A stretch of DNA of 64,000 nt from Symbiodinium natans (lineage: Eukaryota > Sar > Dinophyceae > Suessiales > Symbiodiniaceae): NCBI GenBank assembly GCA_905221605.1, contig CAJNDS010001247.1, positions 62,001-126,000 on the forward strand, read 5' to 3'. A program made the position numbers and the translations under genes. Of the stretch, positions 44,894-56,900 are shown piece after piece. The notes below the pieces were generated by a model. It had not been told where the DNA came from and did not search any database. It was given only the letters and a program-made list of their open reading frames with translations. Position 1 is the stretch's first letter; every line of letters begins with the position of its first letter.

Positions 44894-44933
44894 TGGTCTA
44901 GGTGGTAAGGTCTCGACCTCACGGAAGGGTCCC
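44894..44933 (+). other. tRNA-like 5' fragment
   Basis: GGTCTAGGTGGTAAGGTCTC has an A-box-like D arm, and ACCTCACGGAAGGG resembles an anticodon arm with CAC (Val). The T arm is missing, replaced by CCCTAAA. Fragment or coincidence. Confidence 0.25.
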
Positions 44934-45341
44934 TAAACCCTAAACCCGAAACCCTAAACCCTGAACCCTAAACCCTAAACCCTAATCCCTAAACCCTAGT
45001 CAGCCCCTGTGTGGCCTAAAATCCCGGAGCCACCAAAAATCGCTACAATTGCCTTCTTGGCTCGCATCCGGGTCTCTGGCGCCCGTAGGGTGTAGGGTTT
45101 AGGGTTTAGGGTTTAGGGTCTAGGGTTTAGGGTTAGGTTTTAGGGTTTAAGTTTTGGGGTTTAGGGGCCCTCAGCCCTAAACCCTACGACTCCCCTTCGT
45201 AACCTTAATCCTAAACTAAACCCTACTCCCTAAGCCTGGAGCGAGGCTCTGCGAACCTCCTAAACTCCTTGAAGCCCCAAACCCGAAACCCAAAAGCCTA
45301 AACCCTAAACCCTAAACCTTAAACCCTAAACCCGAAACCGT

Positions 45342-45409
45342 GTCCTCCCAGCTGTCCAGGATGTCTTCTTCCTTCTGCTGGATTTTCTGCGGCTCCACCT
45401 CCTTAACAC
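45342..45409 (-). CDS. candidate exon, acidic/coiled-coil-like
   Basis: Reads VKEVEPQKIQQKEEDILDSW then ED. Acceptor CGCAG|GTG; the donor is not clear. Composition suggests a charged helical linker; no family recognised. Confidence 0.4.
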
Positions 45410-45429
45410 CTGCGGCTGGGGGAAGTCAC

Positions 45430-45536
45430 GGTTTAGGGTTTAGGGTTTAGGGTTTAGGGTTTAGGGTTTAGGGTTTAGGGTTTAGGGTTTAGGGTTTAGG
45501 GTTTAGGGTTTAGGGTTTAGGGTTTAGGGTTTAGGG
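45430..45536. repeat. telomere-like array, TTTAGGG orientation
   Basis: About 15 uninterrupted units. Confidence 0.97.
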
Positions 45537-46033
45537 GTCTGTTCGGTTTAGGGGGTCTCTTTAGGTGTAGGGTCTGTAGGGGATAGTGTTGGACGGGGTT
45601 TGCAGAGCTGAGGGAATTAGCACTTCAGAGCTCCAGTGGGTTCAGAGCTTTTGGTTCTTCCTGATCCCTAAACCCTGCACCCTAAACCCTAAACCCTAAC
45701 CCCTAACCCCTAAACACCCCTGATCCCTAGAGGTGCAGATCTCGGCCAGCAAAACGTCAACGGCTCATATCAAGGTTTCGGCCCAGAAGTCCGTAATGTC
45801 ATGATCGACGCAGGGCCTTTTGTGGTGCTCCACATACTTCTGGCACGTCTCCTCGCGAGCCCTTCTTCGTCATCTGGACAGCGGGCTGCAGGCGCGTAAC
45901 CCTGGATGCAGCTGCCAGTGCGTGAGACTTGGACAAATCCTGGGCATCAATGGGGCCTCACTCCGGGCAATGCTTGCCAGGTCGCCAGTCGCCAGGAACC
46001 CTAAACCCTAAACCCTAAACCCTAAACCTATAC

Positions 46034-46081
46034 TCATCCACATGCCGATCATCCAAGGGGCCGAGAACACGAAGGCAGCAT
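46034..46081 (-). CDS. candidate exon, unrecognised protein
   Basis: Reads DAAFVFSAPWMIGMWM, in phase with 46747-46798. Acceptor GGAGAG|ATG, donor GT (ATGA|GTATAGG). Hydrophobic stretch; no domain recognised. Confidence 0.45.
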
Positions 46082-46101
46082 CTCTCCTCTATCAAGGGGC
46101 T

Positions 46102-46175
46102 AGAGGAGGGACCCATCCTAACTCAGGTTATAAGTCACTTAACTATAGTTAGTATAGTAAAGGGGCCCCTCCTTG
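46102..46175. mobile_element. family B element, 3' half
   Basis: Retains GGTTATAAGTCACTTAACTA and the GGGGCCCCTCCTTG end. Confidence 0.7.
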
Positions 46176-46199
46176 TAGAGGAGGGACCCTTACAAGGGA

Positions 46200-47890
46200 C
46201 CTTAGGGGTTATTTAGGTGCGACTTAGGTATAGAGGGACGATAGAAGGTACATAGGGGTTATGCAGGGGCAATATCGGGCCGAAATTTCCAAAAGAGGCC
46301 TCAACCCTAAAGTCCTGACCATAAACCCTAAATCCTCGACCCTCAATCCTGAAGTCCTAAACCCTAAAACCCTAAAACCCTAAACCCTAAACCCTAAACC
46401 CTAAACCCTAAACCTCTCTATCACATATATATTTAAACCCACCTCCTGAGGTCAGGGAGCCCCCAAACACACCGAGCTTCGGGTATCGACATCAAGGCTT
46501 AGAACTTTGGCAGTTAGGTTTAGGGTTTAGGGTTTAGGGTTTAGGGTTTAGGGTTTAGGGTTTAGGGTTTAGGGTTTAGGGTTGAGGGCCTAGGGTTGAG
46601 GGTTTAGGGTTGAGGGTTTAGGGTACAAGCCCTCACAGGGAGGCAGGAAGCCACCCTAAACCCAAAACCCTAACCCTAAACCCTAAACCCTGACCAAAAA
46701 AAGGCTTCTGACAGGCGGCCTGCGGAGGATTTTGCTGGTGCCATGCCCTTCTCTACGCTTTCGATGACGCTCTGTTTCACCTCAGCGTGTGGACTGAACT
46801 CCCCTAGTGAACCAGGAGAAAGAGAGGGGGTTAGGGTTTAGGGTTTAGGGTTTAGGGTTTAGGGTTTAGGGTTTAGGGTTTAGGGTTTAGGGTTTAGGGT
46901 TTAGGGTTTAGGGTTAGGAGTGCTTCTTCTTTGCTTATTCACGGGTTTTCTTGTGGGAACTTATCCCTCGCAAAAGGGAACCTAGCAGCTGCATTCAAGA
47001 AGGGGGGCTTGAGTGTGTGACGTCGGGTTCAAGATAACTCCAGGGTTTAGGGTTTAGGGCTATTGAGGTTTAGGGTCTCCAGGGGGCAAGTACAGACTGA
47101 AATGTTCCCCCTCTTAGGAATCGCCATCTGCGAACACTGACTAAGACACCCCTCAAGATTTGGGTCTAGGGTTTAGGGTGGGTTGAGGGATTAAACCCTG
47201 AACCCAACACCCTAAACCCTTAACCCTGAGTTTTGGGTTGGAGGAGCCCTGAAACCCCAATTCCACGAGTGATGCCCCAACAAAGCTGGCAGAGCCACTG
47301 TCCATATGCCATCGCGGTCATCCACAAGGTACCTGTCGCAACTTAGGCTCGGACATTGCTTCTTTTTTTGTTCGGTTTTTGGGAGGGGGGTTAGGGTTCA
47401 GGGTTGGGGTTTGGGGTTTAAGGTTTAGGGTTTGGGGTTTAGGGTTTAGGGTTTAGGGTTTAGCGTTTAGGGTTTAGCGTTTAGAGGGGTTGAAATTTGG
47501 TGCAGGGTTTGGGTTTTTTTAGCGTTTGGGCTTCGACTGGATGGGGTGTGTAAGGCTTGCGCTGCTTGAAGTTTGGCTCGGCATTGGAGCCTAAACCCTG
47601 AACCCTGAACCCTGAACCCTAAACCCTAAACCTCAAACCCTAAACCCTAAACCTCTGGAACCTTACTAAATCCCGTCAGGCCAGAAAGTTGGAACAGAGA
47701 AACCCGATAAAGGCCCATAGGCCCTGCATGCTCAGCAACGGACCGGAACCCTTGAAACCCTGACGACCCTAAACCCTAAACCCTAAAAACTCTAAACCCT
47801 AAACCCTAAAAACTCTAAACCCTAAACCCTAAACCCTAAACCCTAAACCCTAAACCCTAAACCCTAAACCCTATACCCTAAACGGCAAAA
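46200..47890. other. region downstream of the UPF1-like stop
   Basis: Holds telomere-like arrays at 46509-46583 and 46831-46914, the candidate exon at 46747-46798 and short unique spacers. No polyadenylation signal or transcript start was recognised. Confidence 0.5.
46747..46798 (-). CDS. candidate exon, unrecognised protein
   Basis: Reads FSPHAEVKQSVIESVEK with one base carried over a GC donor; the base completes an Asp codon at the start of the next candidate (46081). Acceptor GGGAG|TTC. It lies about 1.1 kb downstream of the helicase stop on the same strand, so it may belong to the next gene. No family recognised. Confidence 0.5.
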
Positions 47891-47891
47891 G

Positions 47892-47947
47892 TCATGTGGC
47901 GGGCCTGGGCACCCACGTGCCCTTGGCGCTCTCACCGCCTCGGCTGT
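47892..47947 (-). CDS. UPF1-like helicase exon 17, C-terminus with TGA stop
   Basis: Reads SRGGESAKGTWVPRPAT and a TGA stop, in phase with the T left by exon 16. Acceptor CTACAG|ACAG. A second AG four bases on would break frame. Family C-termini vary, so this end is supported by phase and the stop only. Confidence 0.6.
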
Positions 47948-50900
47948 CTGTAGGGCTTTGGAGTGCTTTAAGGTCGACGCATTACTTGGACGTTTAGGGT
48001 TTAGGGTTTAGGGTTTAGGGTTTTTAGGGTTTTTAGAGTTTAGAGTTTACTTGGAGGTTCAGGGTACTTAGCAACCCATTATAAGTGTAGTTATAACCCA
48101 CATATAAGCCCCTTAAATACCCTAATGTTCCTAGAATTAGGTTACAGGTGCCGTGATAATTGGGTTGTTAAGTACCATGAAGCTCCAAGTAAGCCCTCCG
48201 AACAACGTTCCTGAATGGGATCCTGAGCCCAATAAGAGGGAAAATGCCAAATATCCCAAGGGTCCTAAACCCTAAACTCGAAACCCTACGTAAACCCTAA
48301 ACCCTAAACCCCATATTTGGTGGATGTTAAGACTTCTCTGGGCGGGCTCCAAGAACTCCAATCGCAGGGGCTTAGGCGCTTAGGTCTTTGAGAGGGTTCC
48401 CAGGTTGTTGCACCTTGAACCCGAAATCCCACAGCCTAGACCCCTAAATCCCCAAGCCTGCTAACCCGAAACCCTAAACCCTAAACCCTAAACCCTAAAC
48501 CCTAAATCCCTTCTAGGTTGGGGTTTATTGTTTAGGGTTGAGCCCTCCTGTATCAGTGTGTTTCTCCTGGTTCAATCCCTCCAAAAGTCCTGCACCATCA
48601 AGAAGTGTGCTTGTTTTTTGGGTTGGCCTTTAAACCCTCTGAACAATGTTTACATATAGGGTCCCTTGTAAACCCTAATAAGGAAAATTAAACATGTCCC
48701 AAAAACCAACCTAGGTTTTTTTGGGTGGGGCATCAGGGGGTCAGTGCTCAGTTTTAGGGGTTGGGGTCTTGGATTCACAGTTCAGGGTTGTCGGGGCTTC
48801 GGGTTCAGGGCCTCGGGTTTAGGGGTCGAGTTTGGGGTTTAGGGGTCGAGCTTAATTAGGGTTCAGGGCTTCGGGTTTGAGGCGAAGAAACCCTAAACCC
48901 CAAACCCTAAACCCTCAACCCTAAACCCTAATAAAGAAGCGGGAGGCAGATCGCGCCACGAGCCGCCGCCCAAATGAGCCACTCGTGCCAAAGCGGGTCT
49001 GACATGAGGGTGCTGCGGCTTCCAATCACCTGGCTTTGTGGCTTAAGGTTTAGGGTTTAGGGTTTATTTATATATGGTCGCCTTTTGGGGGGTCCTTCTT
49101 ATACAGCGCAATGTAGACGAATGACCAGGTGTTTTTGGGTTTGGGGCTGGTTTAGGGCTTTCAATGCAAGCGTTTAGAGCTAACTTTAGGGGTTTTGGGT
49201 TGAGGGTGCTGTCACTGCCTATCATCTGGGGGATGGTGGGGTTCGCTACTGGCGTCGAGAGTGTGTTGAAAAAAGCCGCCCATCAAGGAGCCAACAACAA
49301 AGCTTCATGACCAATCAAAAGTGATCCGAAACCCTAAACCCTAAATCCTAAACCCTAAAACCTGAGCCCTAAACCCGAAACCGCTTGGACTGAAACCCAA
49401 CAGTACGTGCTGCTGGGGAAAGGCCAGGATAAGGCTCAGAGTCGCCCAAGCCCCCTAAACCCTAAACCCTAAACCCTAAACCCTAAACCCTAAACCCTAA
49501 ACCCTAAACCCTAAACCCTAAACCCTAAACCCTAAACCCTAAACCCTAAACCCTAAACCCTAAACCCTAAACCCTAAACCCTAAACCCTAACCCTAAACC
49601 CTAAACCCTAAACCCTAAACCCACCCTCATCCCTAAGGGCCCATGTACCTATATAGCATATGAGCCACTCTACGGGAACCCCCCCGTTCAGGCCCAAGTA
49701 TATGCTGTCTAAACCCAAAACCCGAAACCCTAAACCCGAATGTAGGTACATGGACCCTATAGGGTGCACGATCCTAGGCTGCCGCCAGGGGGCGATGAGG
49801 CCGATACGCGCTCGTGTGAGCATGACGTTGAGTCGACGCCAGTCGCACAAGAAGCCGACCTTTCCCTCGCCTGGGGTTTAGGGCTTAGGGCTTAGGGTTT
49901 AGGGTTTAGGGTTTAGGGTTCAGGGTTTAGATGTTACTTGGAGGTTCAGGGTACTGAGCAACCCATTAAAAGTGTCGTGATAACCGACATGTAAGCCCCT
50001 TAAGTATCCGAATAGGGCGACCATTGGGTTCCAAGTACCGTTATGATGGGGTTACTAAGTACCATGAACCTCCAAGTAGGGTTTAGGGTCTAAGGGGGCT
50101 TGGGGTGTAGGGTCGAGACTTCAGGGGGATTGGGGTTGAGTCTTTAGGGGATTTGGGTTGACGATTCTTACTGACTTTCCAGAGGGGACAAAGGGTTGAC
50201 CTTTGGGTAAAAAGGAGATGCAACACAGGTCGGATAGGTTGTAGGTTGGGGCACTACGACGGCTCCCCCCTCCAGCCTGCAGGCTTATCTTGCGAATTCT
50301 TAGTAAGCATGTCCGGTAGTTGTTCCCTACTATGAATATGTAAAGATTTTTGGAAATTTATATCGTCCAGCTAGGGGGAGTCTTTTGGTCACCTACAGTA
50401 TCATTCCCTATCCCGTACGAAGAAACGCTCAGATATGGGTTTAGGGTTTAGGGTTTAGGTTTTAGGGTCGAGGGCTTGGGCGATGCCATAAGCTTTCTAG
50501 GAATAGCCACGCAGACCGAAACTTCTACCCATGGCCGCTGGCCTGAATCCTATAAACCAGATAAACCCTATAAACCCTAAAAGTCCTAGGGTTTAGGCTT
50601 TAGGGCTTTAGGGTTTAGGGTTTAGGGGTTGAGGGTTTAGGGGTTTAGTATAACCCTACAAACCCTAAACAACCATGGAAACGCCATGAACCCTATACAC
50701 ACTATAAACCACACGCTCAGCTGACGAGCCGCGATTGTTTCTAACCGCGCAGAAGATGATCACCTGCGGATGGGCGCAGCGATGTACACCCACAGCACGA
50801 AAGAAGGATAAACCCTCACCTTAGGGATGAGGGTGTAGGGTTCGTAGGGTCTGTAGACTCGACTGTCAGGTCTGCTGTAGGCTTTGTAGGGTTTATAATG

Positions 50901-53900
50901 GGGGCTCACTGGATTGATACGGCAGCCGAGCCAATTCTGCAGACCCCGTCTAGGTTTGAGGGTCTAGGGTTTAAGGGTCTAGGGCCAAGGATTGAGGGCT
51001 CCCTGGCCTAGGGGGCCCCGATGTCCCCTTGTTTGGGGACTGCAGTACTTGTCACACACCAACCCAAAACCCTGGGATCAAGGTTTAGGGTTTAGGGTAC
51101 GACAAACTCAGCAAACCTTTTGCATCCTCCCTAAACTACTATTTGCTTAAGAAGCCAAAAAATATATAAAACCCCTATACTACCCAGAGTAAGGAAGATT
51201 CTGATGATGATGATTATTATTATTATTTCTGTTTTCATTGTTTTTTGTAGTTTTGGGGGGTTCTTAAGCACTTATTGGTAAATTTAGGGTCTAGGGTTTA
51301 GGGTTTAGGGTCCCTAAACCCTGAACCCTTAACATCTCCAGACCTCCTTCTCTTGGCCCTGGAATCTGTCGACGGACTCGACTTCCAAGCCAGACCGGAA
51401 CCTGCATGAACATGGATGTTTAGGGTTAAGGGTTTAGGGTTTAGGGTTTAGGTCTTAGGGTTTAGGGTTGCAGGTTGAGTGTACATGAGGTTACGGTGCA
51501 TATAGGGCTGTACCTGAAAAATAATCCCCCCCCCCCCCCCCCCCCCCCCCTCCCTCCCCCCCCAATAAAAAAAGTTTTTTGTATATATATATATATATAT
51601 TGTTTTTTTAGACTTATATATATATATATACATGTAAACATACGAGGGCTCCAGAGCACAGGAATTTCGTCTCTTGGGGGAACAGGGCACCTCCCATTTT
51701 AGGAGATACCCACAAGCAACACTACCCAAAGACGCCAGACCTCGACCCTAAACCCTAAACCCTAAACCCTAAAACCCTAAACCCCAAACCCCAAACCCTG
51801 AACCCTTGGTGCGGGCCGGAGGGCTTCTGAAGCCCCGGCCGCTCGTTGATGAGCTTCTTCAGGAGTCGGACCTGCCCCTTGTACGGAGTCCTTAGGGCGT
51901 CGAGGGGCTCAAGCCCTAAACCCTAAACGGGGAACTTAGGGTTTAGGGTTTAGGGCCGTTTAGGGTTTAGGGTTCAGGGTTCTAGGGTTTAGGGTTTAGG
52001 GCTTAGGGCTTAGGGTTGTAAGATGGCAACCCAGAGTCAGCTCTGTGCCCTTTTCGAGAAACCTCCGCGGCCCTTAAACGGGCCTTCGCATTGAGGTGTC
52101 GGGTGTCGGGCCTGTTTGGGGTTTAGGGATTAAGGTTTAGGGTTTAGGGTTTAGGGTTTAGGGATTAAGGTTTTAAGTTTAGGGTTTACTCTAGGTAGAG
52201 TTGAATCCAGCGCAGTCTGCGGGAGCTTGAGCACAGCTCGGGGGGGTCACTTGCAAGCGCAAGCTGGGCTAACGAGCGTTTGAGGTTGTAACAACAGACA
52301 AAAAAAACCTGAACCCTAACTCTAAACCCTAAACCTCTCTTACCTTGTATATGAAACCCTAGGCTAAGGCCCATTTCTTCGTGGCTAAGGCTAAGGCCCA
52401 TTTCTTCGTGGGCAAGGCCCATTTCTTCGTGGCTGAGGCACATTTCTTCGTGGCTAAGGCCGATTTCTTTCGTGGCTAAGGCACATTTCTTTCGTGGCTA
52501 AGGCCCATTGCTTCGTGGCCAAGGCACATTTCTTCGTGGTTCAGGCCCATTTCTTTCGTGGCTAAGGCACATTTCTTCGTGCTAAGGCACATTTGTTCGT
52601 GGCTAAGGCCCAGGGCCCAGGGCTTTAGGGTTTAGGCCACTGGCCTTGGGCTTTGCAAAGGGGGGCCCCCCTAGTTATAAGTAGAGTTGTAGGGACCCTA
52701 AATTGGGTTATAAGGATCCTAACTAAGGCTATAAGTCCCTTAACTATAGTTAGTATAGAAATGATTATGATTATTCGGTATATGTACCCTTTGAAACTCA
52801 CGATAAGGCTAGGCCTCTGGACAAATTTAGCCTTACGCCATCCCAGACCCATGAACTCATTACGCCGCAAAGCCGAAAACCCTACTCTCGAGGGGTCTCC
52901 TCAATGCGTAGGTGGTCCACGTCGTTGACGAGTTCCTACGTAGGCCCTGTCAACCCAATGGGCGGGTAGGAATTTCTCCGTCACTTCACAAGCTGCTTGA
53001 CTGGCGAATGCTTGCCCTTATCTCCTAAATCCTAAACCCTAAACCCTGAACCCGACACCCTAAACCCTACTCCTAACTTGATAACGCTCATACTTCGTGG
53101 GTTTAGCCCTGGACCTCACACCCCTGAACCCTGAACCCTGTGGGTTGTCAGGAGAGATGGAGCCTCTCCCGCAAGAAACTCGAAATGACATGGAGGTTCA
53201 TGGTACTTCTTAACCAAATTTATCTGTACTTATAACCATATTCGGGTTTAGGGTTTAGGGTTACTGTACTTACAACTGCAATTATAACCATATTAGGGAA
53301 CTTAAAGGGGCTTATAAGTGGGTTATAAGTACATAGAATCAATGGTTAATAAGTACCATGAACCTCCAAGGAGGATTCCCAGAGCCTCCGAGATATTCTC
53401 CCGGATGGTTTGGGGTTTAGTTTAGGGGTTTAGTTTAGGGGTTTAGGGGTTTAGGGGTATAGGGGTTTAGGGGTTTAGGGGTTTAAGGGTTTCAGGGGTT
53501 CTAGGGGTTCTAGGGGTTCTAGGGGTTTAGGGTTTAGGGTCAGGGTTTGTGGGGCTTGTCGGGTCGAAAGGCCCCTAGGGCTCATAAAATGGCCAAGAAG
53601 CACAATGCCAACGTCCTCCGGGCCAATCTTCCCGTTCTTGGTGACCTGGAACCCGAAATCAACGGCTGTTGGTTTAGGAATTTGGGTTTAGGGTTTAGGG
53701 TTCCAAACCCCCAACATAAACCCTGTACCCCCTTAAACTCTAAACCCAAAACCCTAAACGTTTATGGGCCTCCTCCCAAACCCAGAAGCCCTAAACCCCG
53801 AACCGCCCCCCCCCCCGTAACTCCCTGGACACTAACCATTCAGAACCCTAATGTAGTATCTTTTTGTGGTGTAGTACACTATCACACCCTTAAGTAACCG

Positions 53901-56900
53901 CAAAGGGAACCACAAATTGGAGCCTTCAGGTAAACCCCCTAGCCCCTATGCCGACTTAACCTTAGAACCCTAGGCCCTAAGCCCTAAGCCCTAAACCCTA
54001 AACCCTTAGCCCTAAACCCTAAACCCTAAACCCCCGGGTCCCAGCAGTCGCCTCGAGAAGCGCCCACATCGTCTTCTCGGCCTCTGGGCTTTTCAAGGGG
54101 GGGGGGGGGGGGGGGGGGGGGGCTTCAGGATTTTTAAGAGGGCTTCAAGGGGTTTCGAGGGGCTTTGACGGGTTCAGCATGGGGAAAAGGGGATTGGGGG
54201 TTATCAAAGGAAAGAAGTTCACAGCTGCTGAGATACCCCCCCGCGTAGCCAAGGAGAAGAGAACACAGGGAACCCCAATGGTAGGGGACTCGTGGCTTAG
54301 CAGGATGCAATGGGATTTAGGGCTTTGGGCTTTAGGCTGACCCTACAAACCCTAAACCCTAAACCCAAATAGGGTCTGCACGTTTTCTGAGGGATGTTGT
54401 CCTTGGCCAAGTGGGTTGAACAAACTGCAGGATGTGGAACCGCGTCACGCTCTCCCAACCTCAGCCCTGAACACCAAAGTCAAAACCCTACTCTCAAGCT
54501 TGAACTGAACAACTACATGAGAAAATCTGGGCACATACCTCCCTACCTTGGAGTAGACCCTGGAAAATACTGTTTAGGTATAAATAGCTGCCATAGGAAC
54601 CCAGAACCCAAAAAAGTATTAAAGTGTAGTACTCCAAAACCCAGGAAAATCTGGGCACATTCCTGTTCTAGGAAGGCTCAAGCGTGTTCTTGCAGTTCAT
54701 GCTTGAAACAGTCACGTCGGTTCAGGTGTTCAGGGGTTCAGGGGATCAGGGTTCCAAACCCTAAACCCTAAACCCTAAACCCTAAACCCTAAACCCTAAG
54801 CCCTAAACCCTAAACCCTAAACCCTAAACCCTAAACCCTAAATACACCCTTCCCAGGCGCCTCCGCTGGATTGATGTAGGAAGAGCCATGCCCCTCGCGT
54901 TTCTCCTCACACTTCTCTAAGTTGATGAAGGCCACCGGCATGTGCCTTCCAGAGATCAAGGGGCCATCCCAACCCCTAAACCCTAAACCCAAACCCAAAA
55001 CCCAAAACCCTAAACCCTAAACCCTAAACCCTAAGCCCTAAGCCCTAAATCTGCGGGTTGCTGAGGTGGGGGAGGGTTGAGGGGTCACAGACACAAGGTT
55101 CCTACAACCCTCAAGTTTAACACGTTTAGCTCTAGGCTACCTTAAGTAGGGTTAGGGTTTAGGGTTTAGGGTTTAGGGTTTAGGGTTTAGGGTTTAGGGT
55201 TTAGGGTTTAGGGTTTAGGGTTTAGGGTTTAGGGTTTAGGGTTTAGGGTTTAGGGTTTAGGTTTTAGGGTTTAGGGTTTAGGGTTTAGGCTCGACTTGTT
55301 GCCCTACATTTATCCAAGCAGAGCCATCTGTGTACCCTTCGAACCGGGACATGCGTATGGCATAGTTACCCTTCGGATTTAGGGCTTAGGGTTCAGGGGT
55401 TGAGTAGGTTTAGGGTTTAGGGTTTAGGGTTTAGGGTTTAGGGTTTAGGGTTTAGGGTTTAGGGTTTAGGGTTTAGGGTTTAGGGTTTAGGGTTTGGGGC
55501 TACTCTAGGTTCGTAGTCCCCGATGCTTCTGAATTCAAGACCCCAACGTGCCCTAAAGAATATCCAATACGTCCCTAGCCTGCGAAGAACGCCGTCGGTG
55601 TGCCATATAAGCCGACATCCTACACTCCTAATGCTGGGTTGCCCAGTAACCTGGGATAAAAAGGGTGCCCTTTTTTGCTTAAAGGGGTTTATAAGGGAAC
55701 CTGAACCCCCCAAAAAGGGAATAAGGGCACTACTGGGCATCCTAGAATGCCACCTGCAAGGTGCCGCAAGTCAACTCTGAGACAGAAACCTCATTAAGCT
55801 ACCCCAAGGCCCTTACCAAGGGGTCGTGAAAATCGGGTGAACCCCAAACTCTCAGCCTCAATGCCCTCAACCCCAATAAACCCTAAAACCCCCTAAACCC
55901 TGAACCCTAAACCCTCAACCCTAGCCCTAAACCCTAAACTACGGCCTCTGAGGCCATGGAAAGCCGTCTGGAGGCTTGCGGTGAATGTGAGACACGCCGT
56001 TCCTGGGCATGGGGTTTGGGCGGTCAACGGTTCAGGGTTTAGAGGGCTAGGGTCTAGGGTTTAATTAGGGGATAGTCCTTAATCGGGATTTTTAATAGGG
56101 GGTACTATAATCCCTCTTAAGACTGTTACAGGGTGGGGCCCCCTAGTTATAAGTAGAGTTATAAGGGCCCTAAATTGGGTTATAAGGACCCTAAGTGAGG
56201 TTATAAGTCCCTTAACTACAGTTAGTATAGTAAGGGGGCCCCACCCTGTAGTATAAGGGGGAACATCCCAAGTTTAGGGTTGACAGGGTGTAGGGGATAG
56301 TAGGTTTGAGGAGAGGGCCGAGTAGGGCTTCTGTTTCTCAACCCTAGACCCCACACACCGCCAAGGAGCTTCCTACTCAGGAGGCGCAATTTTAAAACAG
56401 ACGGACTCCTTGAACAGAACCCTAAACCCTAAACCCTAAACCCTAAACCCTAAACCCCTAAACCCGTTTTGTGGTTTAGGGTTTAGGGTTTAGGGCAGGG
56501 TTCTAGGGCCACCGAAAAGCGAGAGAGAGAGAGAGAAAAAAAAAAGGACCTCAAACTTGTCTGTCCCCGGCCCCAAACGACAAGTGAAAAGCGAATACCG
56601 GGCTTCACCCCCCCCCCCCCCCCATAGCAGCAACAAGAACAAAAACGACTTGAAAACCAAGCTCTTCAAGGTACCCACATCCCCCCTAAACCCTAAACCC
56701 TAAACCCTAAACCCTAAACCCTAAACCCTAAACCCTAAACCCTAAACCCTAAACTCTAAACCGTAACCCCCCCCCCCCCCTAAGAGTGCTTGTTCAAAAT
56801 CCCCGTGTTACAGGGGCTCCAAAGGCCACCATCTTAGTGTTGCTTTGGGGGTCAAAAAACTTCGGCTTACTTTTGGTGTCCCTTTTGGGTACCCTATTCC

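Noticed and set aside
52880-53010. Exon-like minus segment ELVNDVDHLRIEET
   Set aside because: The UPF1-like frame runs directly from GIGPEDVGIV (53602) to TPYKGQV (51890).
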